A stretch of 43,064 nucleotides of DNA from Methanosarcinales archaeon (GTDB taxonomy: Archaea > Halobacteriota > Syntropharchaeia > Alkanophagales > Methanospirareceae), in NCBI GenBank assembly GCA_025464325.1, contig JAODGH010000034.1, forward strand, positions 1 to 43,064, in the 5' to 3' direction. Both the position numbers and the translations under genes were made by a program. The notes under the pieces were generated by a model. The model searched no databases, was not told the origin of the DNA, and saw nothing but the letters and a program-made list of their open reading frames with translations. Shown piece after piece: positions 25,081 to 32,207 of this stretch (position 1 is its first letter; every line of letters begins with the position of its first letter).

Positions 25081-25233
25081 CTAAAAGAGCGCCTTATCAG
25101 CAGGTGATTCACCGAACATGTAGTGCGATAACCCCCCATTTGCCGCCGTAGGACATTTCAACCGGTACGCCATCACGCTTTGCTTCTCTTCGTTCTCTTC
25201 TTTTACACCCTTCTCACTAATATTCGTGCTCAT
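25081..25233 (-). CDS. 50-residue candidate modified-peptide precursor (CbpA-like)
   Basis: A 50-residue product starts MSTNISEKGV, is acidic and charged for about 20 residues (leader-like), and then carries a Cys-containing, Gly/Ser/Tyr-rich segment: MAYRLKCPTAANGG then LSHYMFGESPADKALF. It has one Cys (residue 27). A leader plus core directly upstream of a SPASM radical SAM gene is the classic arrangement of a RiPP precursor. Support for it being a gene: a TTAAATA box centred at about 25260, 27 bp before ATG 25233, which fits a leaderless transcript. A longer frame upstream exists, but it would run through that promoter. No protease or exporter gene is adjacent, so the product may act inside the cell. 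Confidence 0.65.
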   Translation of the reverse strand: MSTNISEKGVKEENEEKQSVMAYRLKCPTAANGGLSHYMFGESPADKALF

Positions 25234-25256
25234 GATAGCTATCTTCGGGCAGTCAG

Positions 25257-25302
25257 TATTTAAGTGTATCTTTTTGTAATACATATGTAATGCAATATTA
25301 AC
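25257..25302. promoter_or_regulatory. Divergent promoter between the peptide gene and the RHH-AIRS gene
   Basis: The minus strand has TTAAATA at 25257-25263, set for a start at the peptide gene's ATG. The plus strand has an AT-rich CAATATTA at 25293-25300, suited to the regulator gene. Between them lies a perfect 10-bp palindrome, tacatatgta, at 25280-25289. A ribbon-helix-helix protein binds such short inverted repeats, so this may be the regulator's operator. Confidence 0.45.
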
Positions 25303-25327
25303 GGCGATGGTGAAAGGGGCATCAAAA

Positions 25328-26248
25328 ATGGAACCCGTAAATATCAGAATGCCAAAGGCTAAAATACAGAAGATCGATGAGATCGCTACCAGGCACGGTA
25401 TCACACGCTCTGAAGTAGTAAGGCATGCACTGACAATTTATTTCCAGCTATTAGAGAATATAGGCGGATTCATAAACCTCAGGAGCATGAAAATAGCACC
25501 TGATGAGATTTCTATTTCTAAATGGGGCGACCTCGTGATTATGAAGCTCAAGAACGGACAGGTGTTAGTACTGGCTAATACTTCCTCGGGTGGTATAGGA
25601 CCGAAAAGAGAAGACCAGATTAAAATCGATGGTACACTCCTTGGTCGGTTAATGGCTCGAACAGTGCTTATAAAGATTCTGGCTGTGGGGGCGCAACCGA
25701 TTGTTCTGATCGTCAACCTGAGTGTGGAATTCTTCCCTACGGGCTCACAAATATTCCAGGGTATAAGGGAGGAATCGCATAAAATTAGTACACTGGAGAT
25801 ATTAGAAGGTCATACCGAAGAAAACATTGAAACAAGCCAGACGGGCATGTGCATTACTGCACTGGGGCTATGCATGGAGAAGGAATTGAAGATAGGGAAG
25901 TCGCTGCAAAACGATTTGATCGTTGCCATCGGTGAGCCGAGGGTACGGGAAGAAGTGTTAAACGCTGGTACCGGGAGCATTGTGGGGGTGGAAGACGTAC
26001 AGAAACTTTCCATGAAAGAATTTATCCATGAGATTATACCGGTAGGTCATGATGGGATAATGGGGAGTTTAGAAATGATGCGGAATAAATCGGGCTATAA
26101 GTGCAGAATAGAGCAAAGGCGGACAATAGACATAGAAAAATCAGCGGGGCCTTCAACCGTTGTGCTTGTTACGCTGGAGGAGGACAAACTGGAAACACTG
26201 AAGAATATGGTTAAAAGAGATATTCAAGTTGTGGGCAGGATACTTTAG
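25328..26248 (+). CDS. Ribbon-helix-helix regulator fused to an AIR-synthase-like ATP-binding domain
   Basis: Residues 1-45 of this 306-residue protein form a CopG/Arc-type ribbon-helix-helix: EPVNIRMPKAKIQKIDEIATRHGITRSEVVRHAL. The rest resembles the AIR-synthase/selenophosphate-synthetase fold: VLVLANTSSGGIGPKREDQIKIDGTLLGRLMARTVLIKILAVGAQPIVLIVNL (seen in pieces near 80-135) and DLIVAIGEPRVREEVL near 195. In true SelD, PurM and HypE this fold binds ATP. The catalytic Cys/Sec loop of SelD is not evident. Such fusions occur in methanogens and are described only as regulators or selenophosphate-synthetase-related proteins. It may sense a nucleotide or metabolite and control DNA. It is divergent from the peptide/SPASM pair. 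I chose ATG 25328, where the RHH strand begins. Confidence 0.78.
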   Translation: MEPVNIRMPKAKIQKIDEIATRHGITRSEVVRHALTIYFQLLENIGGFINLRSMKIAPDEISISKWGDLVIMKLKNGQVLVLANTSSGGIGPKREDQIKIDGTLLGRLMARTVLIKILAVGAQPIVLIVNLSVEFFPTGSQIFQGIREESHKISTLEILEGHTEENIETSQTGMCITALGLCMEKELKIGKSLQNDLIVAIGEPRVREEVLNAGTGSIVGVEDVQKLSMKEFIHEIIPVGHDGIMGSLEMMRNKSGYKCRIEQRRTIDIEKSAGPSTVVLVTLEEDKLETLKNMVKRDIQVVGRIL

Positions 26249-26752
26249 CATAGCATAGCATTTACGCGCTCTCCACGACAACCATTCAGTAATATCCTGT
26301 AAATTATCCTTTGGGTTGATAACCCGCTATATCACTATTCTCACCAGAGGTATATGCAAACAAACGAACTTTTTGACAGAACGCTCCGTATAGCGCTGCA
26401 AACTCCTTAATGAGGAAGCATCATCAGTTTTGTCATTTTGAAGTTCTTCCTTACCGGAAATATCGATGATATAACGTTGAATCTGGATATCGCCATGACA
26501 TAGCTCCGGTATCAGTAATATCCGCGGTCAGAGATGATTATATCACCATCTCGGGCGATGGTTGATGTAGCATGAGCATGAAATTGAGAGCTTATAAACC
26601 TATGTGGCAGCCTTTTGATTGAGAATATCACCATTTGAACTCTTTTTACTCCGGGGTATTTTCCATTCATCTTATTATCAGGATGCGGTTCTTTTTCGCT
26701 ATACATTGTGTAAATGCAATAAGACTATGTTAGAACTCTGCTCGGATGAACT
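26249..26752. other. Gene-poor stretch with possible minus-strand gene remnant
   Basis: No intact gene is supported between the RHH-AIRS gene and carA. The + end of the RHH gene is followed by three copies of tagca. On the minus strand, two frames join near 26515 as a protein-like string: ATSTIARDGDIIISDRGY in one frame, then IPELCHGDIQIQRYIIDI and SGKEELQN in another. This could be a frameshifted, dying gene. I do not recognise it, and chance is not excluded. Confidence 0.2.
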
Positions 26753-26760
26753 ATTATATC
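26753..26760 (+). promoter_or_regulatory. TATA-like box of carA
   Basis: The sequence ATTATATC is centred 28 bp before the carA ATG (26785). That spacing places the transcript start at the start codon, and no ribosome site is visible, so a leaderless mRNA is likely. Confidence 0.45.
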
Positions 26761-26784
26761 TGATCCGAAGCTTTATACTTCATT

Positions 26785-27873
26785 ATGAAAGCAATCCTTG
26801 CACTCGAAGATGGAACGGTGGTAGAGGGTGTGGGATGGGGTGCAGAAGGTGCAGCACAGGGTGAACTGGTATTTGCAACACCATTTACGGGCTATGAAGA
26901 GGCACTTACTGACCCCTCGTACAGAGGGCAGATATTAATGTTCACGTACCCGCTTGTGGGCAATTATGGTGTTAGCGGTGCCAGATTCCAGTCTGATGGT
27001 ATAAAGGTGGAGGGTTTTGTGGTCCGTGAGCGCTGTACCGAGCCTTCTCACTACATGGGTACACGCAGTATAGACGAGTTCCTGCGTGATGAAGGTGTGC
27101 CCGGCATCTGCGAAGTTGATACCCGTATGCTGACGATAAAGACGAGGCAGTACGGCACGATGAAGGCATACCTGCAGGTGGGTAACAGGCTAACCGATGA
27201 TGACCGGGTACACGCACTGGAACTCGCGAAAAACCAGCCAGATATAACGGAACTCGACCTGATAGAGAAGGTCTCTTGCGACCGGAAATACAGGATACCG
27301 GGTAGCGGGAAGCGGATCGCAGTGATAGACCTTGGTGTTAAGAGGAACATATTAGAGAGCCTGAGAAGGCGTGATTTTGATATTATCGTATTTCCCGGTA
27401 CGGTAAATGTTCTGGAGCTGAAAGATTCAGAACCGGATGCCCTGTTGCTATCCAATGGTCCTGGCGATCCCAAGCGAGCGATAAGCGCCACACAGGTGGT
27501 AAAAGAGCTCGCGGGTACTATGCCCATATTCGGTATCTGTCTGGGTCTACAGGTAATAGCGCTTGCACTCGGCTGTGAGACGTATAAATTGAAGTTCGGG
27601 CACAGAGGTGCAAATCAACCTGTAAAGGATCACAAAAATTCACGTGTCTATATCACTTCTCAGAACCACGGCTTCGCAGTGGACAGGGATTCGATGGAAG
27701 GTATCGTGGAGCTGACACAGACAAATGCCAATGACGGTACCGTAGAAGCATTTGAAGATTCGTATCTTGGCATAAGGTGTGTCCAGTACCATCCGGAGGC
27801 GAGCCCGGGTCCATGGGATACCGAAGAGTTATTCTTTGACGGTATCAAACGGATGATAACGGAATGGTGCTGA
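26785..27873 (+). CDS. carA: Carbamoyl-phosphate synthase small subunit
   Basis: The 362-residue protein is the glutamine-hydrolysing subunit of carbamoyl-phosphate synthase (pyrimidine and arginine synthesis). The N-terminal CPSase domain has LVFATPFTGYEEALTDPSY. The class I glutamine amidotransferase domain follows from about residue 178, with LLSNGPGDP, FGICLGLQ with nucleophile Cys252, and YHPEASPGP with His336 and Glu338. It normally works with CarB, which is not next to it: the next gene, overlapping by 10 bp, is a methyltransferase, and carB must lie elsewhere. Confidence 0.95.
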   Translation: MKAILALEDGTVVEGVGWGAEGAAQGELVFATPFTGYEEALTDPSYRGQILMFTYPLVGNYGVSGARFQSDGIKVEGFVVRERCTEPSHYMGTRSIDEFLRDEGVPGICEVDTRMLTIKTRQYGTMKAYLQVGNRLTDDDRVHALELAKNQPDITELDLIEKVSCDRKYRIPGSGKRIAVIDLGVKRNILESLRRRDFDIIVFPGTVNVLELKDSEPDALLLSNGPGDPKRAISATQVVKELAGTMPIFGICLGLQVIALALGCETYKLKFGHRGANQPVKDHKNSRVYITSQNHGFAVDRDSMEGIVELTQTNANDGTVEAFEDSYLGIRCVQYHPEASPGPWDTEELFFDGIKRMITEWC

Positions 27874-28394
27874 AAGAGGATGAGGATGGTTTAGTGGAGC
27901 GACGTGAGATCCTGCAGCACTGGGAACTTGGGGGTAAGTCCTTACTTGATATTGGTGTGGGTCCGCTTTCGATAATCGCAGCGCGGGATTTCAATTGCAG
28001 GGTTACGAATATAGACATATCAGTGACAGCGTTGAAGAACGCGGAACGAGATGCCAGGGCGGAAGGCGTAGCTGACAGGATCCACTACGAGTTAGGCGAT
28101 GCCACTGCTCTTCGCTATGATGATGCGAGTTTCGATGCCGTTATAAGCTATGGTGCATTGCATCACATTGAACCGGGGAAACGGAACGATTTCGTGGAGG
28201 AGGTGTACCGTGTAGCGAGGGAGATGGTAATTATTGCGGAGCTGAATGATGCAGGATTTATGCGGATACATGGCGGTACCGGTGAGTTTCAAGCGGTTGA
28301 CACCCGATGGCTGGAACGGAAGCTACGTTCCTGTGACGGCCTGCTGGATAAATATACGGGTACAGCGATGACCATCTATGTACTGCAGAAATGA
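27864..28394 (+). CDS. Class I SAM-dependent methyltransferase
   Basis: The 176-residue protein has the seven-strand methyltransferase pattern: SAM motif I SLLDIGVGPLSI (near 34-45), the acidic loop TNIDIS at strand 2, GDATALRYDDASFDAVIS at motif II/III, and YGALHHIEP. The substrate is unknown. It overlaps the carA end by 10 bp, so it is cotranslated with carA; this may be only a convenient position. The call is secure for the fold and weak for the role. Similar small methyltransferases modify quinones, metabolites or arsenic. Confidence 0.85.
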   Translation: MVLKEDEDGLVERREILQHWELGGKSLLDIGVGPLSIIAARDFNCRVTNIDISVTALKNAERDARAEGVADRIHYELGDATALRYDDASFDAVISYGALHHIEPGKRNDFVEEVYRVAREMVIIAELNDAGFMRIHGGTGEFQAVDTRWLERKLRSCDGLLDKYTGTAMTIYVLQK

Positions 28395-28412
28395 TGCAGT
28401 TACTGCAGAAAT
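28381..28412 (+). repeat. Short duplication across the methyltransferase stop
   Basis: The 12-bp sequence tactgcagaaat occurs at 28381-28392 and 28401-28412, 20 bp apart, with the stop codon (28392-28394) just after the first copy begins to repeat. It looks like a small tandem duplication. It has no effect on the product. Confidence 0.6.
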
Positions 28413-28470
28413 AACACAATTCACATCTGAAGCAAGCGGATCATATTTTGCACGTGGTTGGAGTAACGTT

Positions 28471-29079
28471 TCACACGGGCTTTTTGAACCAGCGCCCTAT
28501 CACGAACACCTCCGCGCTTTTTTTACGTGAGGATTTTGGCGTATATGCCCTCGTATCACGGAACAGCTCCTTCACAGACTTATAGAATCCACTGTAGTAT
28601 TCGCTCTGGAATATCTTGGCAACGAAGTTACCTCCGGGCTTCAAGACCGCCTCTGCTATGTGTAGTGCCGAGTCACTCAATACAAATGAGTGGTAATGGT
28701 CATACGCACGGTTACCCGATAACCTGGGTGCCGCATCCGAGATCACAACATCTGCAGCCCGCTGCGGAAGTACGTTCCTGATCGCTTTTATGGTTGATTC
28801 TCGCTCTGTTATGTCGCATTCTATAGTGATCACGCCTTCTATTCCCGCTATGCGTTGCAGATCCACACTGATCACCCTACCCCGATCGCCAACCAGCTCC
28901 TTTGCTACCTGTGACCAGCCACCCGGTGCGGCACCGAGATCTACAACCGTATCACCGCTCTTTATTAGCCTGAATCTCGCATTTATCTCTTTCAATTTGT
29001 AAGCGGAACGCGCCCTGTAGCCCTGTTCCTTTGCCAGCACATAATATCTATCCCGTGCCAGTTCCGCTTTCCGTACCAT
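28471..29079 (-). CDS. rlmE: 23S rRNA 2'-O-methyltransferase RlmE (FtsJ/RrmJ)
   Basis: The 202-residue protein methylates the ribose of a conserved uridine of 23S rRNA. Signatures: YRARSAYKLKEIN with the catalytic Lys, VVDLGAAPGGWSQVA (SAM site), VVISDAAPRLSGN with the catalytic Asp, and GGNFVAKIFQSEYY with the second Lys. Length and lack of a C-terminal TRAM domain match the bacterial and short archaeal forms. Its start overlaps the end of the UPF0282 gene by 32 bp. Confidence 0.94.
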   Translation of the reverse strand: MVRKAELARDRYYVLAKEQGYRARSAYKLKEINARFRLIKSGDTVVDLGAAPGGWSQVAKELVGDRGRVISVDLQRIAGIEGVITIECDITERESTIKAIRNVLPQRAADVVISDAAPRLSGNRAYDHYHSFVLSDSALHIAEAVLKPGGNFVAKIFQSEYYSGFYKSVKELFRDTRAYTPKSSRKKSAEVFVIGRWFKKPV

Positions 29080-29932
29080 GGTAAAGCTCTTTTCTCCTCG
29101 CTTCCAGCATCTCTATCTCGCGTCCTATGTATTCTGCAGCACAGATCACTCTTGTACCGGTACCGCTGGCGTATTCATACACTTCCGCTATTCGCTCACG
29201 GTAGTTCAGGTCGCGCATGAAATGATGCTCCACTATGAGCTCCTTCAGCTTGCACTCTTCGATCATCCTGCACATATTATTTACCGATAGAGCCAGACTC
29301 TTCTTCGAATACCGGAACCCGAGCATATATGTCATGGGTCCGTCAAGTATAACAATATCGGGCTTCTCACGAATGATGAATTCCACCTGTGCATCCACCG
29401 AGGGACCTTCAACATCGCTCGTGAATATCATCTTCTCACCACCACTCGCTATACTGACCTCAACAACGTACCCCAACCTCGGATTTGTACCATGATAGAC
29501 CGCGTTCGAGAATGTAATAGTGGTGGATCCATGCCTGAATTCCCTGCCATCGGCTGTATCTATCGACTCCGGTATGCCTTTCAGTTTATCAAGGAAATAA
29601 GATGCGCGTTCTTTCTGACTCCTGTTTATATTCTCCGCTGGATGCTTCAGATAGAGTATTTTACCCGCGTATATCCCGGGCTCATCGGGGTTATGATGAT
29701 CGTAATGGTAATGCGTGACGATCATGACATCACACTGTGCTGCATGCTCTTTTACGACTGACCACGTCTCTTGCAGCCTCTGTTCCTCTAAAGGATGTGG
29801 CGGGAGGTGATACCTGCTGGGTGCCAGTGACACACCCGGGTCTATCAACACCGTTACGTCATCGGTCTCCACAAAGGTAGCCATAGAACGTACACCAAAA
29901 CTGTCAAATGCCAGTGGCTTTATGGACAACAT
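29048..29932 (-). CDS. UPF0282 family metallo-beta-lactamase-fold hydrolase
   Basis: The 294-residue protein matches the archaeal UPF0282 family. It starts MLSIKPLAFDSFGVRSMATFVETDD, then VLIDPGVSLAPSRYHLPPHP, and has the zinc motif THYHYDHHNP near residue 81. Further metal ligands are likely in YHGTNPRLGY, SDVEGPS and EHHFMRD. Substrate unknown; conserved across methanogens. I chose Met 29932 because the family begins there; the longer frame to 29986 would add a hydrophobic stretch. An ATTAAAA element (TTTTAAT on -) at 29961-29967 lies about 32 bp upstream, which suggests an own promoter within the minus-strand cluster. Confidence 0.85.
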   Translation of the reverse strand: MLSIKPLAFDSFGVRSMATFVETDDVTVLIDPGVSLAPSRYHLPPHPLEEQRLQETWSVVKEHAAQCDVMIVTHYHYDHHNPDEPGIYAGKILYLKHPAENINRSQKERASYFLDKLKGIPESIDTADGREFRHGSTTITFSNAVYHGTNPRLGYVVEVSIASGGEKMIFTSDVEGPSVDAQVEFIIREKPDIVILDGPMTYMLGFRYSKKSLALSVNNMCRMIEECKLKELIVEHHFMRDLNYRERIAEVYEYASGTGTRVICAAEYIGREIEMLEARRKELYHGTESGTGTG

Positions 29933-29995
29933 AATTAATAATGCTAAGACCGGCATCAAAATTAAAACTATCCGAGCAGCACACAAAAACGATAA

Positions 29996-30676
29996 TTATT
30001 GAAATCGTAGTGTATCGAGGAATCTATTCATGTCCTCGTAAACCACATTCCCTACCACGATTACATCCGCATATTGCTTCATCTCCTTCGCTTTCTCGCT
30101 CGAATCTATGCCACCTCCATAGAATATCGTTGCGTTACAGTGCTCATTCAGCGCTTTAAGCAATTCAGGATCGCCGTACGTGCCACTGTATTCTATGTAC
30201 ACAATGGGTAGATTAAGGTATCGCCCGGCATAGAGTGCGTATGCAATGACATCGTCTGTACTCAGGTCCGTTTTCGCCATTGTTAGTCTTGCAACCGCGG
30301 AATCAGGATTCAATACGATGTACGCTTCCGGTATCACCCTATCCCACTTTATATCATGGTTCCTTATCCAGTCCACGTGCCTGCCAACAATCCATTGCGA
30401 GTCCTGAGCGTTGAGAACCAGAGGCACAAAGACGTAATCGACTCCTTCATACGTTATCGCTTCGGGTATCACCGGCTCCAGTACCAGTGGTATATCGTAT
30501 CCTTTCAGACGAGATACGAGCATTCTCGTATTCTCCTGTGTGATGTTCTGCGTACCTGAGACCATTATGACATCTGTGCCACTACGCACTATCGTCTCCA
30601 GATCCCTATCACTTATCGATTTATCGGGATCAAGCTTTGTGATGTGTCTCCAGTTCCGCCAGGGCTCTACTAACAT
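29996..30676 (-). CDS. Geranylgeranylglyceryl phosphate synthase (PcrB/GGGPS family)
   Basis: The 226-residue TIM-barrel prenyltransferase joins geranylgeranyl diphosphate to glycerol-1-phosphate, the first committed step of archaeal ether lipids. Seen: WRHITKLDPDK, GTDVIMVSGTQNIT, EAYIVLNPDSAVARLT, PIVYIEYSGTYGDPELL (active site), FYGGGIDSSEKAKEM (phosphate-binding). The sequence resembles the Archaeoglobus-type (group I) enzymes more than the group II enzymes of many methanogens. It is 40 bp after mmp7 on the same strand, so it may be the tail of the mmp operon. Confidence 0.9.
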   Translation of the reverse strand: MLVEPWRNWRHITKLDPDKSISDRDLETIVRSGTDVIMVSGTQNITQENTRMLVSRLKGYDIPLVLEPVIPEAITYEGVDYVFVPLVLNAQDSQWIVGRHVDWIRNHDIKWDRVIPEAYIVLNPDSAVARLTMAKTDLSTDDVIAYALYAGRYLNLPIVYIEYSGTYGDPELLKALNEHCNATIFYGGGIDSSEKAKEMKQYADVIVVGNVVYEDMNRFLDTLRFQ

Positions 30677-30716
30677 TCCGGTCTGTCTGATAGATAAATA
30701 GAGAAGGGGTCAGAAG

Positions 30717-31610
30717 TTAAAATACACTCCCTGTCTCCGCTTCTGGCAGTATCTTGAGTAAATAGCCTTCGTACAGCGATTTCTTTATCTCGCATATATC
30801 GGACAGTTTCCTGTTACCTATTTCTATGTTGCGTATCTGCTCCTCTTCGCCTGGCTCTAACTTCACACGCAAACCATCAAGATGAATTATGGTGGAGAAC
30901 TCCTCACCCGGTTTTGGCGGGATAGTCATGTCTATCAGTTCTTTCAAGAATAATGGTGAGGCTGCGAGTGGATCTTCCTCTATCTCGCGTCGTCTGACAT
31001 CAAGCTCAGCACGCAATCCCTCCACCATCTTCTCCAGACTCGCTATCTCATGTTTGCGCTTCATCCGTTCGGTTCTACGTCCGATATTACCAACATAGTG
31101 TGGCAAATCCATCTCAGGTGGTCCCCCAACTATTATATACGGCACTTCCAGATCGTCACATATCCGCTTTTTATCCTCTATGCACTCCTTGAAGTTTCCA
31201 AATATGAATACCGCAGCGTCACATTCCTCTATTATCCTCTTCTCTTCTACCTTCATCTGGGCTATACGCTTGCCGACACCACGTGTCAGCCCCATCATAT
31301 TCGTAATAGCACCTTTACGTCTCAGGAATTCCGCGACATCACACATGGGATCTACTGCATGGTGCCTGCCGAGAGAAGGGACAACTATCATTATCTCCGC
31401 ACCCGCAAGTGGTAATTCTATCAGCTTACCACCAACCTCTTTAACTTTGTTCCTTATCACCTTCTCCTCTTCTGCCGGAAATGCCAGATGCAGCATCGTC
31501 TCCATCTGCATCACCATCTCCTGGAGTATGAACCCACCAATATCCTGCGTCAGCTCTTTCAACTCGTTGAACTTGTACACACCGCCAGAGAACATCATTA
31601 TCTTATACAT
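30717..31610 (-). CDS. mmp7: Methanogenesis marker protein 7 (Mmp7)
   Basis: The protein of about 297 residues matches the mmp7 family: MYKIMMFSGGVYKFNELKEL at the start, GGKLIELPLAGAEIMIVVPSLGRHHAVDPMCDVAEFLR, RGVGKRIAQMKVEEKRIIEECDAAVFIFGNFKECI. Mmp7 is found only in archaea with methyl-coenzyme M reductase. I recall that Mmp7, Mmp17, Mmp3, McrC and component A2 form the ATP-dependent complex that activates MCR. Its start at 31610 is set by GGGGGGAC just upstream and overlaps the mmp17 end by 13 bp. The residues after 180 form a helical, charged region. Confidence 0.88.
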   Translation of the reverse strand: MYKIMMFSGGVYKFNELKELTQDIGGFILQEMVMQMETMLHLAFPAEEEKVIRNKVKEVGGKLIELPLAGAEIMIVVPSLGRHHAVDPMCDVAEFLRRKGAITNMMGLTRGVGKRIAQMKVEEKRIIEECDAAVFIFGNFKECIEDKKRICDDLEVPYIIVGGPPEMDLPHYVGNIGRRTERMKRKHEIASLEKMVEGLRAELDVRRREIEEDPLAASPLFLKELIDMTIPPKPGEEFSTIIHLDGLRVKLEPGEEEQIRNIEIGNRKLSDICEIKKSLYEGYLLKILPEAETGSVF

Positions 31611-32170
31611 CTCACTGTCCCCCCTTTCTCTAATTCCGCCACCATATCCTCCACCCGCTTCTTCCATTCATCCGATATCGGATTCTCTGATGCGATGATA
31701 GTCACCCTGCCAGACGAAGGTAACGGATACCGGACACGCGCACCCTCGGGCAATATCCGATCCACAGCATCCAGTATCCGGACATTCAGATCTTCCCTGG
31801 GCTCGTAGACCACCATCTTCATCAGCTTTTCCATCTCCTTTGCATCCACATCCACGGTTATCTCCAGCCTGCTCAGCTGTTTCACACGATCGTCAAACTT
31901 ATCCCAGAGCAGTGCGAGCAGCTTTGGTGCGTACTTCTCGTCCGTTATCTTCAACCTATTATCGCCCCGTAATGTCATGTCATTCACTGTAATAGGGCTC
32001 GGTACTCTGCCTATCTTAACCGAAATGACAAATACATGTTCTGAAGGATCGCAAAACAGATATACGTTATCCACATTGCTGTGTAACCCTACTTCTCTGA
32101 ATATATTCTGACAGATCCTGCTATAACTCGCATTTGCAAATTCATCTCCCCCTTCTACTTTTACTTCCAT
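31598..32170 (-). CDS. mmp17: Methanogenesis marker protein 17 (Mmp17)
   Basis: The 190-residue protein matches the mmp17 family (DUF2102): VEGGDEFANASYSRICQNIFREV, DPSEHVFVISVKIGRVPSPITVNDMTLRGD, and ITDEKYAPKLLALLWDKF. It probably acts with Mmp7 in MCR activation, as the gene overlap also suggests. It lies 37 bp after mmp14. Length and start (MEVKVEGG) agree with the family. Confidence 0.88.
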   Translation of the reverse strand: MEVKVEGGDEFANASYSRICQNIFREVGLHSNVDNVYLFCDPSEHVFVISVKIGRVPSPITVNDMTLRGDNRLKITDEKYAPKLLALLWDKFDDRVKQLSRLEITVDVDAKEMEKLMKMVVYEPREDLNVRILDAVDRILPEGARVRYPLPSSGRVTIIASENPISDEWKKRVEDMVAELEKGGTVRCIR

Positions 32171-32207
32171 CTCCCTATCACTCTATAAATGAAATAAAAT
32201 TATAACC

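Noticed and set aside
25234-25404. N-terminal extension of the 50-residue peptide to a 107-residue hydrophobic protein
   Set aside because: The extension would overlap the divergent regulator gene and its own TATA element at 25257-25263; the short start has promoter support.
27874-28394. carB following carA
   Set aside because: The next gene is a small class I methyltransferase; no ATP-grasp sequence of CarB is present.
29933-29986. Longer start for the UPF0282 protein with a membrane-like N-terminus
   Set aside because: Family members begin at the MLSIKPLAFDS-type position, and the promoter-like element would lie just upstream of the shorter start.
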